Source: Agelaius tricolor (taxonomy: Eukaryota; Chordata; Aves; Passeriformes; Icteridae). From it: DNA of 64,000 nucleotides. Each line of letters begins with the position of its first letter. The stretch's first letter is position 1. Below the pieces are notes generated by a model, which saw only the letters and a program-made list of their open reading frames with translations, did not search any database and was not told the origin of the DNA. This document shows, piece by piece, positions 44,050-55,861 of the stretch. The position numbers and the translations under genes were made by a program. The stretch spans positions 19,581,516 through 19,645,515 of the forward strand of contig JALJCS010000015.1 of assembly GCA_023055355.1 (NCBI GenBank). Reading direction: 5' to 3'.

Positions 44050-46080
44050 CAGCTCCGTGGGTAAACAGATGACTTCAGTCTCCCGAGAGCTACTAAAGCC
44101 CAGCAGCACTTGTGCTAACGTGGAAGGGGGGAGGAAAAGAAGGAGACCAAAGAGGGAGAAGCAGCCTCATACCCCTGGCAGGCTGAGAAGCGCACCCAGG
44201 TAACGTCACCCTTCTCCCAGCCCAGCCCAGCCAAAAATCCACCCTGGAGCCATCCCCTCCATCCCTGCCCTGCTACCGAAGATCCAGCAGGGAAAAGGAG
44301 TCACACAGCAGCCAGAGCAGCTGCACAAGGCTGCTCATCCAGCCAGGGCACGGCTCGGCTGCGTGTGCCGCGGAGAGCACCGGGAGCAGCCATGACCTGC
44401 CCGCAGCAGCCTGGGCTGGCACCGGGGCTCTGGCACCCTCCACAAGGCCCAGGGAGGGCACCCAGGCTGGGAGCGATGCCTTTGGCACGGGAGCAGCCCC
44501 GCCAGGAGCCAAGGCACGCCCGGGGCACCGCTGCCACCCGCCTTGGCCGTGGGGACCTGGGGCTGTCACTGCCCTGGGACAGGGCCCGGGGGAACCGAGC
44601 TGCTGGAAAGGCTCCCACTGCCAGCTGCTCCCGGAGGAAGAGAGCCCGGCACGGCTGGGAGGCTGCCACCGCCTGCCAGGTCCTGCCCCTGCTCCCAGGG
44701 ATGCCCCTGCCTCACCATCTCCCTGGATTTGTACCCAAGTCCCCACCCTGGCAGTCCCCAAGGAGGGCAGTGTCCCCTTGACACACCAGAGGGACATTTC
44801 CACACCGTCCTTTCCAGGCCAGGATGGCATCATGTGGCACAGGCCTTTTGCTGCAGGAAGGAACATCTGGCCAGGATGTTCCTATTCCAACCCCCCAGCA
44901 CAGGACTGTCTCTAAGAAAGGAGCCAAAGGTGCCATCAGGGAGCAAACAGAGCTCTCCTCACCCCAAAAACCAGCATGGGAACGTATCCTCCTGCAGCCA
45001 GAGAGGTGTAAATGGGCTCCTGGCAAACCAGCTGCGCCCAGTGCCCCAAAACCTGCTCAGGAGATGGAGACAGCTCCTTGCCACTCAAGGACAGTGGCAG
45101 GGGTGTCAGGACAGGACCCAGCTGGTCTCTTGAGGGGTGAAGAGCCAACTCCTGCCATTCCTGATGTACTTGGAAAGCCAGGCACCCACACTGCAGTGCA
45201 GGGAAGTCCCTCCTCGCTGGGAAGCAGCCAAGGAGCATCCCAGGCTGCCCCCTGTGACCGAGCTTCCCGGACGGCTGGGAAAGGCCAAGTGTCTGGACAA
45301 AACATCTGTCTGTCTGCAGCAGCCAGAGCCGGCCCTTTACCCCATCTCCCGACTTGGCTGCGACTCCGGGGGATGCTCCAGGGGTTGCAAAAGCATTTTC
45401 CCTGCATGGGGTGAGAGTGGAGCCGGTGCCTCTCCCCAGGGTGGTGTTCCAGGGGGTGCAGCACACTGCCAGACCAGCGTTTCTGGCAGGTGCCTGCTCG
45501 AGCTGCCAGCCCTGCAGCGCTGCTGCTTTTGGGAAAGGCGGGGAGAAAGCAAAGAGCAGGGAGGGCAGGGTGAAAAATAAATATATAGCAGCCAGCTGGT
45601 GAGCTGTGGAGTCAGCACGAGGTCTGCAGGACACGGCGCTGGCAGCACAGCCCTGGAATTTCGGACAGCTGGTCCAGCAAGGTCAGCCTGGCCAGAGCAA
45701 AGACCCCTGTGCTGCTCCCCACAGCGGGGATGAAGGACAAACACCCCCTTGGAAATCCCACGGGGACAAGCCAGCACCCCAGGGCAGGGGCTGACTGACA
45801 CAGGCAAAGTGTCAGGTGAGGATGAGGAGGGACAGCCAGGTGCTGTTCCCACACAGCAGAGCAGCCCTGACCTCAGTGGCGGGAGAAAGCCCAGGGCGCA
45901 TTTTCCCCGTGTTGTTTCTTTGTTTGCCATGTGGGAACACGATCCCAAGGGAGGCCGTGCCCCGAGACATGAAGTCATCTCATGATTATATTGCCACCTC
46001 CATGCTGGGATTGAGATCTCATCTGAAAATGCCAGCCCGGGTCGGTGCTGGCTGAGCAGCTGCTTTGCTGAAAGGCTTCA
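44050..46080. other. Stretch without a recognised gene
   Basis: GC-rich and compositional, with no tandem array or supported exon. Confidence 0.45.
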
Positions 46081-46100
46081 CTAAAAACAGCTTCACACGC

Positions 46101-46370
46101 TGCAAACTGAACAGGTTTACCCCAGTGAAGCTGGCTAAAATGCTGCTCTGAATCTGCAAACTGAACAGGTTTATCCCAGTGAAGCTGGCTAAAATGCTGC
46201 TCTGAAACTGCAAACTGAACAGGTTTACCCCAGTGAAGCTGGCTAAAATGCTGCTCTGAATCTGGAAACTGAACAGGTTTACCCCAGTGAAGCTGGCTAA
46301 AATGCTGCTCTGAATCTGCAAACTGAACAGGTTTATCCCAGTGAAGCTGGCTAAAATGCTGCTCTGAATC
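46101..46370. repeat. Tandem repeat, 54 bp x 5
   Basis: Five copies (starts at 46,101, 46,155, 46,209, 46,263, 46,317) of a unit beginning TGCAAACTGAACAGGTTTA. On the minus strand two frames are open; one reads as 18-residue repeats (Ser-Glu-Gln-His-Phe-Ser-Gln-Leu-His-Trp). The open frame has no ATG ahead of the repeats, so it is not called a gene. Confidence 0.97.
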
Positions 46371-47237
46371 TGCTGGAATTCCTGATGGCAAAAATTGCCA
46401 CACAAAGCACAGGTAAAACCACCAAAACCAAGCCAAGCTGGAAGCCAAGAGGTTGAGGTGACTAAGACCAGCTCTGCTCCTTATTTAAGGGATGAGGAGA
46501 AGCCAAAGTCAGGCTGTGCCACCCCCCTGGAGCCCACACATGATGCCTGGGCAGGGACACAGAGGTGCCACCAGCTTGGCCAAAAAAGCACCACCACCCA
46601 AAACACTGCCAGTGGCCAGAAGGATTTTGATTTCCTTCAAAACCCATAGAAGATGCAAAGAAGGCAGAGGTGCCTGGGGCTCTTCCTGCACAGGTCTCTC
46701 AATTCTCATGCTGCAGTGCACCCAAATATCCCATAATCTGGCCTGGTGCAATGCAGGAGGAGGGCTCAGGCATCACTCCCCGCCTTCTGGGTTTGTTTTT
46801 CTGGCATCCAGGAGCTTTGGCTGCTGCTCAGCATCAGTGGGACAAGGTTTAGTGGAGAACACAAGAACTCTTTGATTTTTGCCCAAACCCCTGTTCGAAA
46901 GCCAAAAGGAAAGTGCCCACCAACAGCTGTCAGCTCCACGCAGTGATTTGGAAATGCAGCCACGACCTTTGGAGCTGGGAACCTGCAGCAGGGGCCAAAT
47001 CCCCAGCTGAGCCAACAGCACTGCTGGCAATTAGTAAATACAGTGAACTCAGCCCCTGGGGCCTGACTGTGCCCTGCCAGGCACAGCCCCACACCACCAG
47101 CCCCAGGTGTGCTCTGGAAACTGGGAATGGGGCATGGAAAATGGAATCCATGGAATCAGCCCTGATTCCCAGGAACCAGGCTGGGAGCAGCAGTGAGCTC
47201 CATGCCAACGCCTCCACAGCAGCAGAGGACACTGAGC

Positions 47238-47650
47238 ACAGAACCACAGCTTTGTTTGGGCTGGAAAATGGAAAAGCCCTCCAAGATCAGCATTCTGCCG
47301 TTCCCCCAGCACTGCCAAGGCCACCAGCGACCATGTCCCCAAGGGCCACATTTTTTAAACCCCTCAAGGAATGGCGACTCCACGACTGCCCTGGGCAGCT
47401 GTGCCAGAGTTTGAATGACCCTTTCAGTGGAGAAATTTTCCTTACTATCCAAGCTGAGCCTGCCCTGGCCCAGCCTGAGGTCATTCCCTCTCCTCCTGTC
47501 CCTGCTCCCTGGGAGCAGAGCCTGTCCCCTCCTGGCAGGAGCTGTGCAGAGCCACAAGGGCCCTCCCGAGCCTCCTTTGCTCCAGGCTGAGCCCCTGCCC
47601 AGTTCCCTCAGCCTCTCCTGGGGCTCCAGACCCTTCCCAGCTCTGCTGCC
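47238..47650 (-). mobile_element. CR1 LINE fragment, antisense and degenerate
   Basis: Read on the plus strand, this stretch is the reverse complement of a CR1 3' region. Recognisable pieces include CACTGCCAAGGCCACCAGCG, ACCATGTCCCCAAGG, CTCAAGGAATGGCGACTCCA, the GCCCTGGGCAGCTGTGCC segment, TTTTCCTTACTATCCAAGC and CCTCCTTTGCTCCAGGCTGA. The 3' end lies at the low-coordinate side and lacks a clear terminal octamer. No intact coding remains. Confidence 0.8.
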
Positions 47651-48269
47651 CCAACGCTGAGCCCTGGGGACACCCCTGGTGACCAGCCACCACCTGGACA
47701 TGTCCCCATTCCCTGCCACCCTCCAGGCTCAGCACCCAGACAGGTTTTCAGCCAAGGAACAGCAACCCATCCAAGCCATGAGCAGCAATTTCCCCAGGGA
47801 AATGCTGCCAAAGCCTTTACCAAAGCCCACAGAGACAAGATCCAGAGCGTCCCCTGAGCCACTGAGTGGGTCACCTTGTCACAGGACATCAGGTGACAAT
47901 TCCTGCTGGTTGTCAACTCAAGTGGGCTGGGCCTGATCACTTGGTTGTCCTGAACAGCTGTGTTCGAGTTATGGCAGGATTTGAGAGCTTTCCAAACACC
48001 TGGAAGTATTCCCAAAAAAGTTGCATTTAAGAGGAAAAAAAACCCCAGAAAACGTCAAGAGGAGTCACTTTTACAGGTACATAAGTGCAGAGAGAGCAGT
48101 GGAAGGTGAGGATGGGAAGAGGTGGAGGACAGGGGAAGCTCTTCCTGGTGAGCACAGGTCTCTGAGAATGCCAGGCAGGCTGAAGACAAGCAGCTGGGAG
48201 TGCATCACTTCAGCCCTGTGGAGAGAGGGCTGGAGAGCCTGGGGGTGACTTGAGAAGGCACAGCCAGCC

Positions 48270-51030
48270 AGGAACAGGTCCCTGTCACCTCTGGGAAGCA
48301 ACCAAATCTGGGCATTTTGTGGTTTATTCAAAGCCATGGCTCCCAGCAGCAGCTGCTGGAGGAGCCAGCTCATGCACATCCCAGTGGGATGCACAGGCAC
48401 TTCATCCAGATCAGAAGGAGCTATCCCACCTGGATACCCCAAAATCACAGCCCCACACCAATAAGTGCATTGATCTACACAGCTTCCCCTTGTAAGGGGC
48501 ACAGCTGGACAGAAAATCCATTTTCACAGCGCACACCTGGGGACCAAGGGTGACAAACCAAAGGATGCCCAAGCCAGATGCCCTTTCTACACCCAGCACT
48601 GCTTTTCTTTTTCTTGGAAGGGACAACCCAAACCCACCCCACACGTGCCAACCACAGCAGGGCTCTGCAGAGCTCACCTCCAGGAGAGCCTCCTGCAGCA
48701 GGGAGAGCTTCAGGCACCTCCACAGGGCACCTCCGCCTGTTCCACTGCTCCCCGCCACCAAACCAGCTGCAGAGGCACCACCCACCCAAAATATCGGTGG
48801 CTCCTCCCTCCTGGCAAGCCCCAGATGTGGGGGTCCCTCACCAGCACCTCCACACTGTCACAGAGAGGACCTCAGCCTTGCTGCCCTGCTAACACAGGGA
48901 CATGTGGGGGTGTCTGGTGGCTTTTGGGGTATTTGACCTCAAGCTTTGAGCCATTTGTGTCAACCGTACACAGGCGAGACAGCAGCACACCACAGCTGCG
49001 TGCAGGGGGTGCAAAAAAGGCAAGTGCAGTCCAAAAACGAAGTTGCAGAGCTGAAAGGAGAACAGGGGAGATGATTTTAATTGCTCATGCTCATTCCCTC
49101 CAGCTTGGTCCCACCAGAACGGGGGCCTGGGTGTCACACAAGAGTGAAAGGCTCATCTGGGGTGACTTTGAGCAGCAAGAACGGCTGAACAAGGGTACAG
49201 CTAAATTAACCAAGTGCCCTACCCGAGCATTAAGCCGTGTTTTAAATAACCTTGACATCTGTGAGGTCTCAGCCTGCTGGAAAGCATGTGCAGACAGGGA
49301 GGGAAAAAGTGCCAGGACCTTGTGGCCAGCCAGAGTCCCCACCAGGCCACGATGTCCCCAGGCAGCTCTGCTGTGCCTCCTGCCACCAGCCCCTTGCAGC
49401 AGCCCCTTAATTTGCTCATTAGCAAACCTGGGAACAAGAGGAGGAACTCAATAGTGTCCCTTCCCTGGGACACACTCTGTGTCCTCCTGGGAGCTTGGGA
49501 CTGGGGCCAGTGGGGACCAGGACAGGCCTGCCTGAAAAATGCTGGGACCTGGGGGGGTCACTGAGGAACCCCACGGGAAGCACCCAGAGCACCCAGCCAT
49601 GCTGGAACAGAAATTGCTGCTGGTGATGTCCCCATGGGGTGGCCTGGGGACACCAAGGGGGCAGAGGCCTGAAGAACCAGCTGGGGACATGCAGGTGATG
49701 CCCCTCTCATCAGCTGCGCCCACCTGGGCACTGCAGCACCACCCTGGATCAGCACCACGGGCTGCTCACCTGACTCCTGAGTCCTCCATGGCCTCCTTGG
49801 AAATGCCTTGGAAATGCCACCTTGGAAATGCCACCAGACCTGTGACCACGTGGGCATCACAACCCACCCAGCAACCATGAAAATGCATCCACAAACGACC
49901 CAAAACGACGGCAGGACCAACCAGCTCAGGCTGACAGACCCAGGGGGAACCCCCCAAAAGGAACAACTTCCAGAGGATTCCCAGCACCGTGCCAACCCAA
50001 CCTCCTGTGCCATCCTGGCACCCTCCAGGTGAACGCAGCTCCTGCCTGGTGCCTCTCCAAGTGTCCCCCCCCAGGTCAGGAGCCAGCACAGCTGAAAGGG
50101 AAATTACATTTGTAAGCAGCCAAGGGAGAGTGATGGGAGAGAAAAGGAGCGCTGTCTTGGAAGGACTGGTTTACATTTCTAAAGAAAATGCCAGCGCCTC
50201 AGAGAGCTGCAGGGTTCTGGCTAGGGATGGAGCTGAAAGGCTTTGAAAATGACCTCGGGGATTTGGGATGTTGGCATTTGACAGAGCCCAGCCTGGGGCC
50301 TGGCTTGGTGATACAGAGCAGCAGCTCTGGAGAGCTCCCACAAGCTGGAAATTTGGGAGTAAAAGCTGTTATTTTCCCATCCCACGAGAAAGACAAGCCT
50401 GGGGGGAATAAACTTTTGCTTTGCCATGTGCTTTTGAGGTGATGCCCTCAAAGCAACCCGTGCAACCCCAGGGGGAGCCACGGAAAGGAGCAACTGGGGA
50501 ATCTGGCAGCACCTGGGCAATGGCACCCGTGACACCCCTCAGGGTTGCAGGGCTTTTGGGGAGCCCTCACTGCAGGAGAAGCAGAGCAGCACTGGTGGGG
50601 GGAACCCAGCCCTGTGCTCACCCAGCAGCTGTGAGAAGAACTGGGGCTTCTCCAAGGGAAATCCCTTCATTAAGGCACCTTGTAAAACTGGGGATAAGTT
50701 GGGACGTTTCCTACAGAGCCCATGAGCTCCTTCCAGCTTCCCAAGGATGCTCCCATGGAGGGCAGGCCAGGCAGCCCTCCCTGGCACCTCTGAGCACCCT
50801 TGATGGCAAGCAGGACAGGATTGGGATTTCCTCTGTCCTGGCTCCCACCTCCCTCATGCGAAGCTGCCAACAACACAGACACTTCTGGAACAGGACAGGT
50901 CTTGGCTCTTCCCTCCTCCTGGAAGGGTTTTTATCTGTTCCTTCGCAGCTTGACAGCTCCAAAAGTTCACTGCTAAAGGCACCCCATCCATTAGCAACCA
51001 CCCCCAGCACCCAGACCCAAAAGAAGAGCA
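48270..51030. other. Start of the presumed first intron, no exon recognised
   Basis: Mixed sequence downstream of the exon 1 donor in gene orientation. AT-richer unique patches lie at 49,190-49,290 (GTTTTAAATAACCTTGAC) and 50,095-50,430. No tandem repeat or second exon was recognised here. Confidence 0.45.
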
Positions 51031-51120
51031 TCCATCTATGTCACCGCTCCAACTCCTCCTGGATTCCAGAGGTGGGAAGCGCCGGGAAAGGAGGGATGGG
51101 GTCCGGGCCAGCTGCCTTAC

Positions 51121-52496
51121 CTTGGGGAGGAGAGTCGGGGGCGCCACTGCCAGCAGCTCTGGCGGGGTCATGCTCTTGCCAGCCAGCACCACGGCCCCGC
51201 ACTCGGCACAGGCGCCGATGGTCAGCTGCTTGCCATCGTCCACCAGCAGGCTGTTGGCCACGCGCAGCGTGTAGAGGAAGACGGGAAGCCTGGCCACCTG
51301 AACCGCTTTTAATCCAAGGCATCGCTTCTTCTCCTGCCGGCAGAAGAAGCAGACGAAGGTCTCCACCTTGTACTGCCGGGACCAGGCGCTGCTGGGGTGG
51401 TGGGAGTTCCTGCCCTCGTGCTGCAGCCACTGTCCCAGCAGGTCGTGGTAGCACAGGATGCAGGTGGCCACCAGCCCGGTGGAGTCGGCCGGTCTGGCCC
51501 GAGGGGCGGGCGGGTAGACGGTCAAGAAGGGGAAAAAGGGCTCCTTCTCCCCGAACCGCCCCGGAGGGTTGACGTTGAGCTGGAACTCTTTGCCAGCTCC
51601 CAACTCGGCCCCGCAGATGTAGCAGACAGAGGTGGGACCGGGCTTGATGACAGCGGGGTGGCCGGCGAGGTCACCGGCCGAGAAGACCTGGTGGTACCTC
51701 CCCAGGAAACTCTGCACGGAGGAGATGAGCTCCTCGTTGTGACAGGCCCTGTACATGGCCCACAGGTCCTGCAGCACCCCGAAGCACTTGCGGCAGCTGC
51801 TGACCTCCCAGTGCTTGTTCAGCCCCTTGGCGCCGGGCGGGCAGGGCAGGAGGCTGAGGAAGGGGAAATGCATCGTGCTCTTGGCGTTGCCGTTGGTGAT
51901 TTTGGCCGCCACCGGCCTCGCCTCCTTGCCGCACTCCTCCCCGCACAGGTAGCAAGCCTCGGGCACCGGCGGGATGCCCGTGCCGTCCTCCTTCATCCCG
52001 CGGCGGCCCTTGGCGGGCATGGCCCCGGCGCCCAGGGGCACCACGTAGAGCCGCTGCAGCACGGGCACGTTGGCCAGCTCGAAGCTCTGCCACTGCTGCA
52101 TGAGCGAGGCGAAGCAGCAGGGGCACACCAGGGTGCTGCCGGTGGGGGACAGCGGCTGGGCGCCCGGCGGGGGGCTGTGCAGCCACAGGAACGGGAAGAA
52201 AGGGCCCGGCGAGCTCTTCTCCTGCTTCTGCACGTGGACGCGGTGCTGGGCGCCCGGTGCCAGGGCGCTGCCGCAGATGTAGCAGGCGGTGCCCGGTGCC
52301 CAAGCGGGCCGCTCGCTGCCTTCCTCCTCCTCCTCCTCCTCGCTGGTGATGTTGATCTCGCTGTCCGAGGAGCAGCAGGGGGGGCCCCGCTCGCTGCCCG
52401 CCGCCGGGGGGGCCCGCGCAGCGCCGCCCGCCCCCTCGGGCTCCGACAGGGGCTCGGCGTCGGAGAGCTCGGAGAGCTCGGAGCCGGCTGCCGGCC

Positions 52497-52527
<31 letters not shown>

Positions 52528-53064
52528 CTCCTCCGGGTGGCCGGCGGCGCGGCGCGGCGGCGCGGCGGGGTCCCAGCCCGTGGCCCCCCGCCGCAGCCCG
52601 GCTCCCCCCGCCGCCGCCGCCGCCGCCGCCGCCTCGCACTGATGGGGCCGCTTGAGCCAGTACATGCGCTTCTCCACCGGCGTGCGGCTGCGCTCGAAGG
52701 AGTCCCACTGCTCTCCCAGGAAGCAGCGGCAGACAGCGCAGACCAGGGCGCAGCCCTCCGCCGAGACGGCGCGGGCTCCGGGCGCCGGCTCCTGGTGCTG
52801 CAGGAAGGGGAAGAAGGGCCGGTGGTCGCGGGGGGGTCGCACTTGAAGCTTGAGCTCTTTGCCGCGGCTGATGCCGCCGCCGCAGATGAAGCAGCAGAGC
52901 GGGGGCGCCGAGGGTTGCGCTGCCCCGGGGCCGCCCCCCCCCGCCGCCGCCGCCGCCGCCGCCGCCTCGCCGGCCGCCAGCGCGGCCATCAGCCGCTGCT
53001 TGCGGGAGAGCGGCGCCGCCGCTGCCCCCGGCCCCGCCGCCGCCCCCGGCCCCGCCGCGCTCAT
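51121..53064 (-). CDS. 5' coding exon of a multi-CxxC-module protein (648 codons, continues by splicing)
   Basis: Seen: the frame stays open from an ATG at 53,064 to a CCAAG|GTAAGG donor, ending in phase 0 after Lys648. Four related modules occur. Their CxxC pairs are C58/C61 with C109/C112, C261/C264 with C314/C317, C371/C374 with C424/C427, and C481/C484 with C535/C538. Three first pairs read CY[IL]CG. Each module has a PFFPFL or FPFL core (84-88, 289-293, 400-403, 510-514) and a Trp 7-8 residues after the second pair. A partial fifth unit has C572/C575 and C619/C622. Linkers are poly-Ala (34-41, 145-152), Glu12 (178-189) and Glu7 (242-248). Inference: the cysteine pairs bind zinc and the protein is an intracellular, probably nuclear, scaffold, since no signal peptide or membrane segment is seen. 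The ATG was chosen because it opens the conserved-looking part; no in-frame stop lies upstream to exclude an earlier start. Family not recognised; GSE1 N-terminal exon is a guess only. Confidence 0.85.
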
Positions 53065-53081
53065 CGCCGCCCCCGGCTCAT
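53061..53081 (-). other. Upstream ORF of six codons overlapping the main start codon
   Basis: An ATG at 53,081 opens Met-Ser-Arg-Gly-Arg-Arg and stops at a TGA (53,063-53,061) that overlaps the main ATG as ATGA. This geometry is known from other genes to allow termination-coupled reinitiation or to restrain translation. It applies only if transcription starts upstream of 53,081. Confidence 0.5.
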
Positions 53082-53560
53082 CCCGCGGCTCCGCCGGACA
53101 CGCAGGCTCGGGGGGCGGGTTTGCGGAGCGCTCCCCCCCCACCCCTCCGCCCGCCTCCTCCCGCCGGGGGGAAGGCAGCGAGAAAGGAAAGGAAAAAAAA
53201 ATAAAAATTATGATAAAACAACGGCAACAACAACAAAAAAAGAAGCTCCCCGCGGCAACGAAATATCCACGAACAGCAACAAAAATAAACCCGGCATAAA
53301 AGTTCGGTGCGAAAGTTTGGGTCCCGCCGGCGGCGCGGAGGAAGGGCGGCTGCCGGCCGCCTCCCGGCCCCGGCGCCCCCGGCCCGGCTCCTCCCCGGCC
53401 CCCCCGCCGCGACCTGCCCGCCCGGGGGGGCCCGGAGGGAGGAACGAGCCGCTGCCACCCCCCCGCCCGCCCGCCCGCCCGGCCGGAGCCAGCCCGGCGC
53501 GGAGCGCAGCCGAGGGACCCCACCGCGGAGGGACCTGAGGATTTCCACAGCCGCCCCCCG
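53065..53560 (-). promoter_or_regulatory. CpG-island promoter and 5' leader of the CxxC-module gene
   Basis: Very dense CG dinucleotides and GC-box-like runs cover 53,330-53,560, with no clear TATA box. The presumed leader (53,065-53,330) is unusual: an AT-rich, CAA/AAAT-rich segment (53,180-53,310) lies inside the island. No transcription start can be fixed from sequence. A second reading is that the leader is split, because the T-rich tract at 53,185-53,220 could serve as a 3' splice site for an upstream exon. Confidence 0.6.
53208..53297 (-). other. Possible 29-codon hydrophobic upstream ORF
   Basis: ATG at 53,297, stop TAA at 53,210-53,208. The peptide would be rich in Leu, Phe and Val, with long stretches of aliphatic residues. 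It depends on the leader starting beyond 53,297 and on this stretch being exon rather than intron. Confidence 0.25.
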
Positions 53561-53789
53561 AGGGGGTTTGTGACCGGCCCCACGCGGGGCGGCCCGAACG
53601 CGCTGTCCCCTCCGCGCCCGTCACCCGTGTCCCACCCGCCACCCCCAAACCGCACCAGGGCGCTTTGTGCGGCTCGCATTCCCCCAAAGGCACCACGTTC
53701 CCGCTTCACGCCGGCAGGACGGATCCCACCGAAAGCAGCGGCCCTTTCCTGCCCTTTCCAGCCATTAACTCGGTGTCCCGACCACCCCC

Positions 53790-54100
53790 GGTAATTTATT
53801 TCCCACTTTTAAACTGCTGCCGCTGTTCCAGTTCAATACCAGATTCTATTTCCCGCTCGGTCCTAAAATGCTGCGTCGCTTTGCCACTCACTGGTAAATA
53901 GCTGATGCGTTCCCAGCCGGAGCTGGCGGCGTTTCAGCGGCGCATGCAATAATCCCGGTATATCCTTACCTGCCTCGCAGCCCGCGATAAGATTTAATGC
54001 TTGGAAAGCACTTTGCTGTCCTTGGACAATAGGCACCGCGGAAGCGCAAACTGTGCCCAGGGCCAGCCTCAATTAAACCTGACTGATTAACCACCCCAGC
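53790..54100 (-). promoter_or_regulatory. AT-rich upstream block with a consensus minus-strand splice donor
   Basis: A non-repetitive AT-rich island lies just upstream of the CpG island. It holds a GCGATAAGATTTAA segment and a minus-strand CAG|GTAAGG donor with the exon side ending at 53,970. The block could be an alternative 5' exon that joins the leader, a proximal enhancer, or both. There is no coding evidence beyond a short open stretch. Confidence 0.35.
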
Positions 54101-54109
54101 GGCTCGTCA

Positions 54110-55855
54110 GGGTGCCCACCGGCTCGGCACGGCTCTCCCGATTAAATAAATATATTAGGAGCTGGAAGGGGGATTTTTTTTTTTTTTTCCAAACAGTCGT
54201 TTTAGGAGGAAGCCTGCTCCCGGCAGCGCTGCGGAGTTTGAGTTCACGGCAAGTCACTGCAATATCCCAGGTGCTGTCCTTGCAAATCTGCCTGAGCTGG
54301 GAGGGTGCAGGATGAAACCCAAAGAGGCAAGGTCAGTGGTTGGATAGGACACAGGGACAGAGGGACAGCAGGATGAACGCCTGAGCCACGTGCCAGCACA
54401 CCCAGGGGATGCACAGAAGCCACGCTGCCCCTTGTTCCTCATCACTCCTCGGGCCACCCCGTCCGGGTCCCCCTGGGGCTGACCAACCCTCGGTGTCACC
54501 TCCCACCCGGACCGCGGGTGACAGCGTCCGGTGCTCCCCGGCAACTGGCCCTGAGATCAAACAGATTGTGTGACATCAGCTGGAGCGCGGGCAGGGGCAG
54601 GAGGGCTCTTCAGGGACCCGGATCCAGTTTCCACGCAGATGGCTCCGCTAGTAAAGAAGCAGGGGGTGGGAGGCAACACACAAAGCGGGAACACGATACC
54701 TTGGGAGAACTGGCTCCACGGGGCTTTTTCAGGGGTTTCCAGAAGACAGCAGGGCCTCGTTATATTTTATTTATTTATAGGGCTGATGTGGTGGCTGCTC
54801 TATGCACCGAGGGCAGCGGGAACGCCGCGCGTCGGGGTGGGCATGACTCAGATGCTCTTTAAAGACGCACGCGGTCCCTCGGTGTCACCCACCCCTTCTC
54901 CCGGATGGAAAGGGGCCACTGGGCCGGATGGGATCCCTGACCCCAGGCAGCAGCAGCGGATCTGGGAATGCCTCACCCCAGCTGCCCAGCTGGAGCTCCC
55001 CCGGGAGCTGCGGCCACCAGCTCAGCCCACCCTTCGAGCGCAGCCGACAGATGCTCTCCCGCCTGCTCCGCAGATGGGCCACAAAACAACACTCCGTATT
55101 CAAAGTCCAGAGCTCAGCAGGGCCAAACCCCCCCCTCCCCACCCTGCCCTGAAACGCCAACCCTCCGTTCCCCTCTCCCGAGGCACCACGAGCCCCTGGC
55201 TCCCCCGTTCCCCCCACGCCCCACTGGGACGCGGCCTCGGAGCAGCTTCCCGGGCCTCGGCTGCGCCCGGACAGAGCAGCTCATTTATCATCCTGTGCCG
55301 CCCCGGCCCTGCGGTTGCTGTTTGCAACAGAGAAGCTGGGAGGGAGAGAAAATTTCTCAAGTCGGCCTCGGCAAGAACTGAAAACATATGCCCTGGCGGC
55401 AAACGCGTCCCCCGGGGCGCGCGGGGATCAAGGCGAGCCTAGCGCAGGATTTTCCAGCACGGCTCCCGCCGGCCGGCGCGCAGCCCTCCTGCCAGAGCTG
55501 GCCCTGCACAGACGCCCCTGCGCTGGGGTGGTGACAGCCAGGTCTGCTCCCCCAGCCCTGCGCTGTGAGCACACCGGGAGGCAGGGCTGGGTGGCTCCTG
55601 GCTCGCTCGGGATGGCCGATGTCACACTGTGCCTTGCTGGATGCGGTGCAGAGGTGGCCTCTCGCTCAAAGATAAGCCCCGGGGACAGATGTCCCTTCAG
55701 GGGACAGGCCCTGTCTTGTGTCAGGACTCAACACCAGTTGTGCAAGGTGCTGTGCAAACAGCTGTGATTGGCCCCGTGGGGCAGGGGGGGCTCCTCTGTC
55801 TTGTTTGGGGCAGGGATTCAGGATGGAGGCATGAGCAGCCCACAGCGTGCTGGGT
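54110..55855. other. Upstream flank of the gene
   Basis: Includes a T-run (54,174-54,188), a TTATATTTTATTTATTTATA patch (54,760) and GC-richer sequence at 55,190-55,560. No second gene or divergent exon recognised. Confidence 0.4.
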
Positions 55856-55861
55856 CCACCC

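Noticed and set aside
48020..48270. Possible LTR or other interspersed repeat
   Set aside because: No terminal repeats, primer-binding site or recognised family sequence.
51041..51120. Continuation of the open frame past the GTAAGG donor
   Set aside because: The protein-like composition ends at the donor, and the continuation reads Ser/Arg-rich and then unrelated sequence. Splicing is the better reading.
51397..53538. 713-codon plus-strand frame antisense to the CxxC gene
   Set aside because: It mirrors the codon bias of the real exon. The CxxC modules, the ATG context and the splice donor all support the minus strand.
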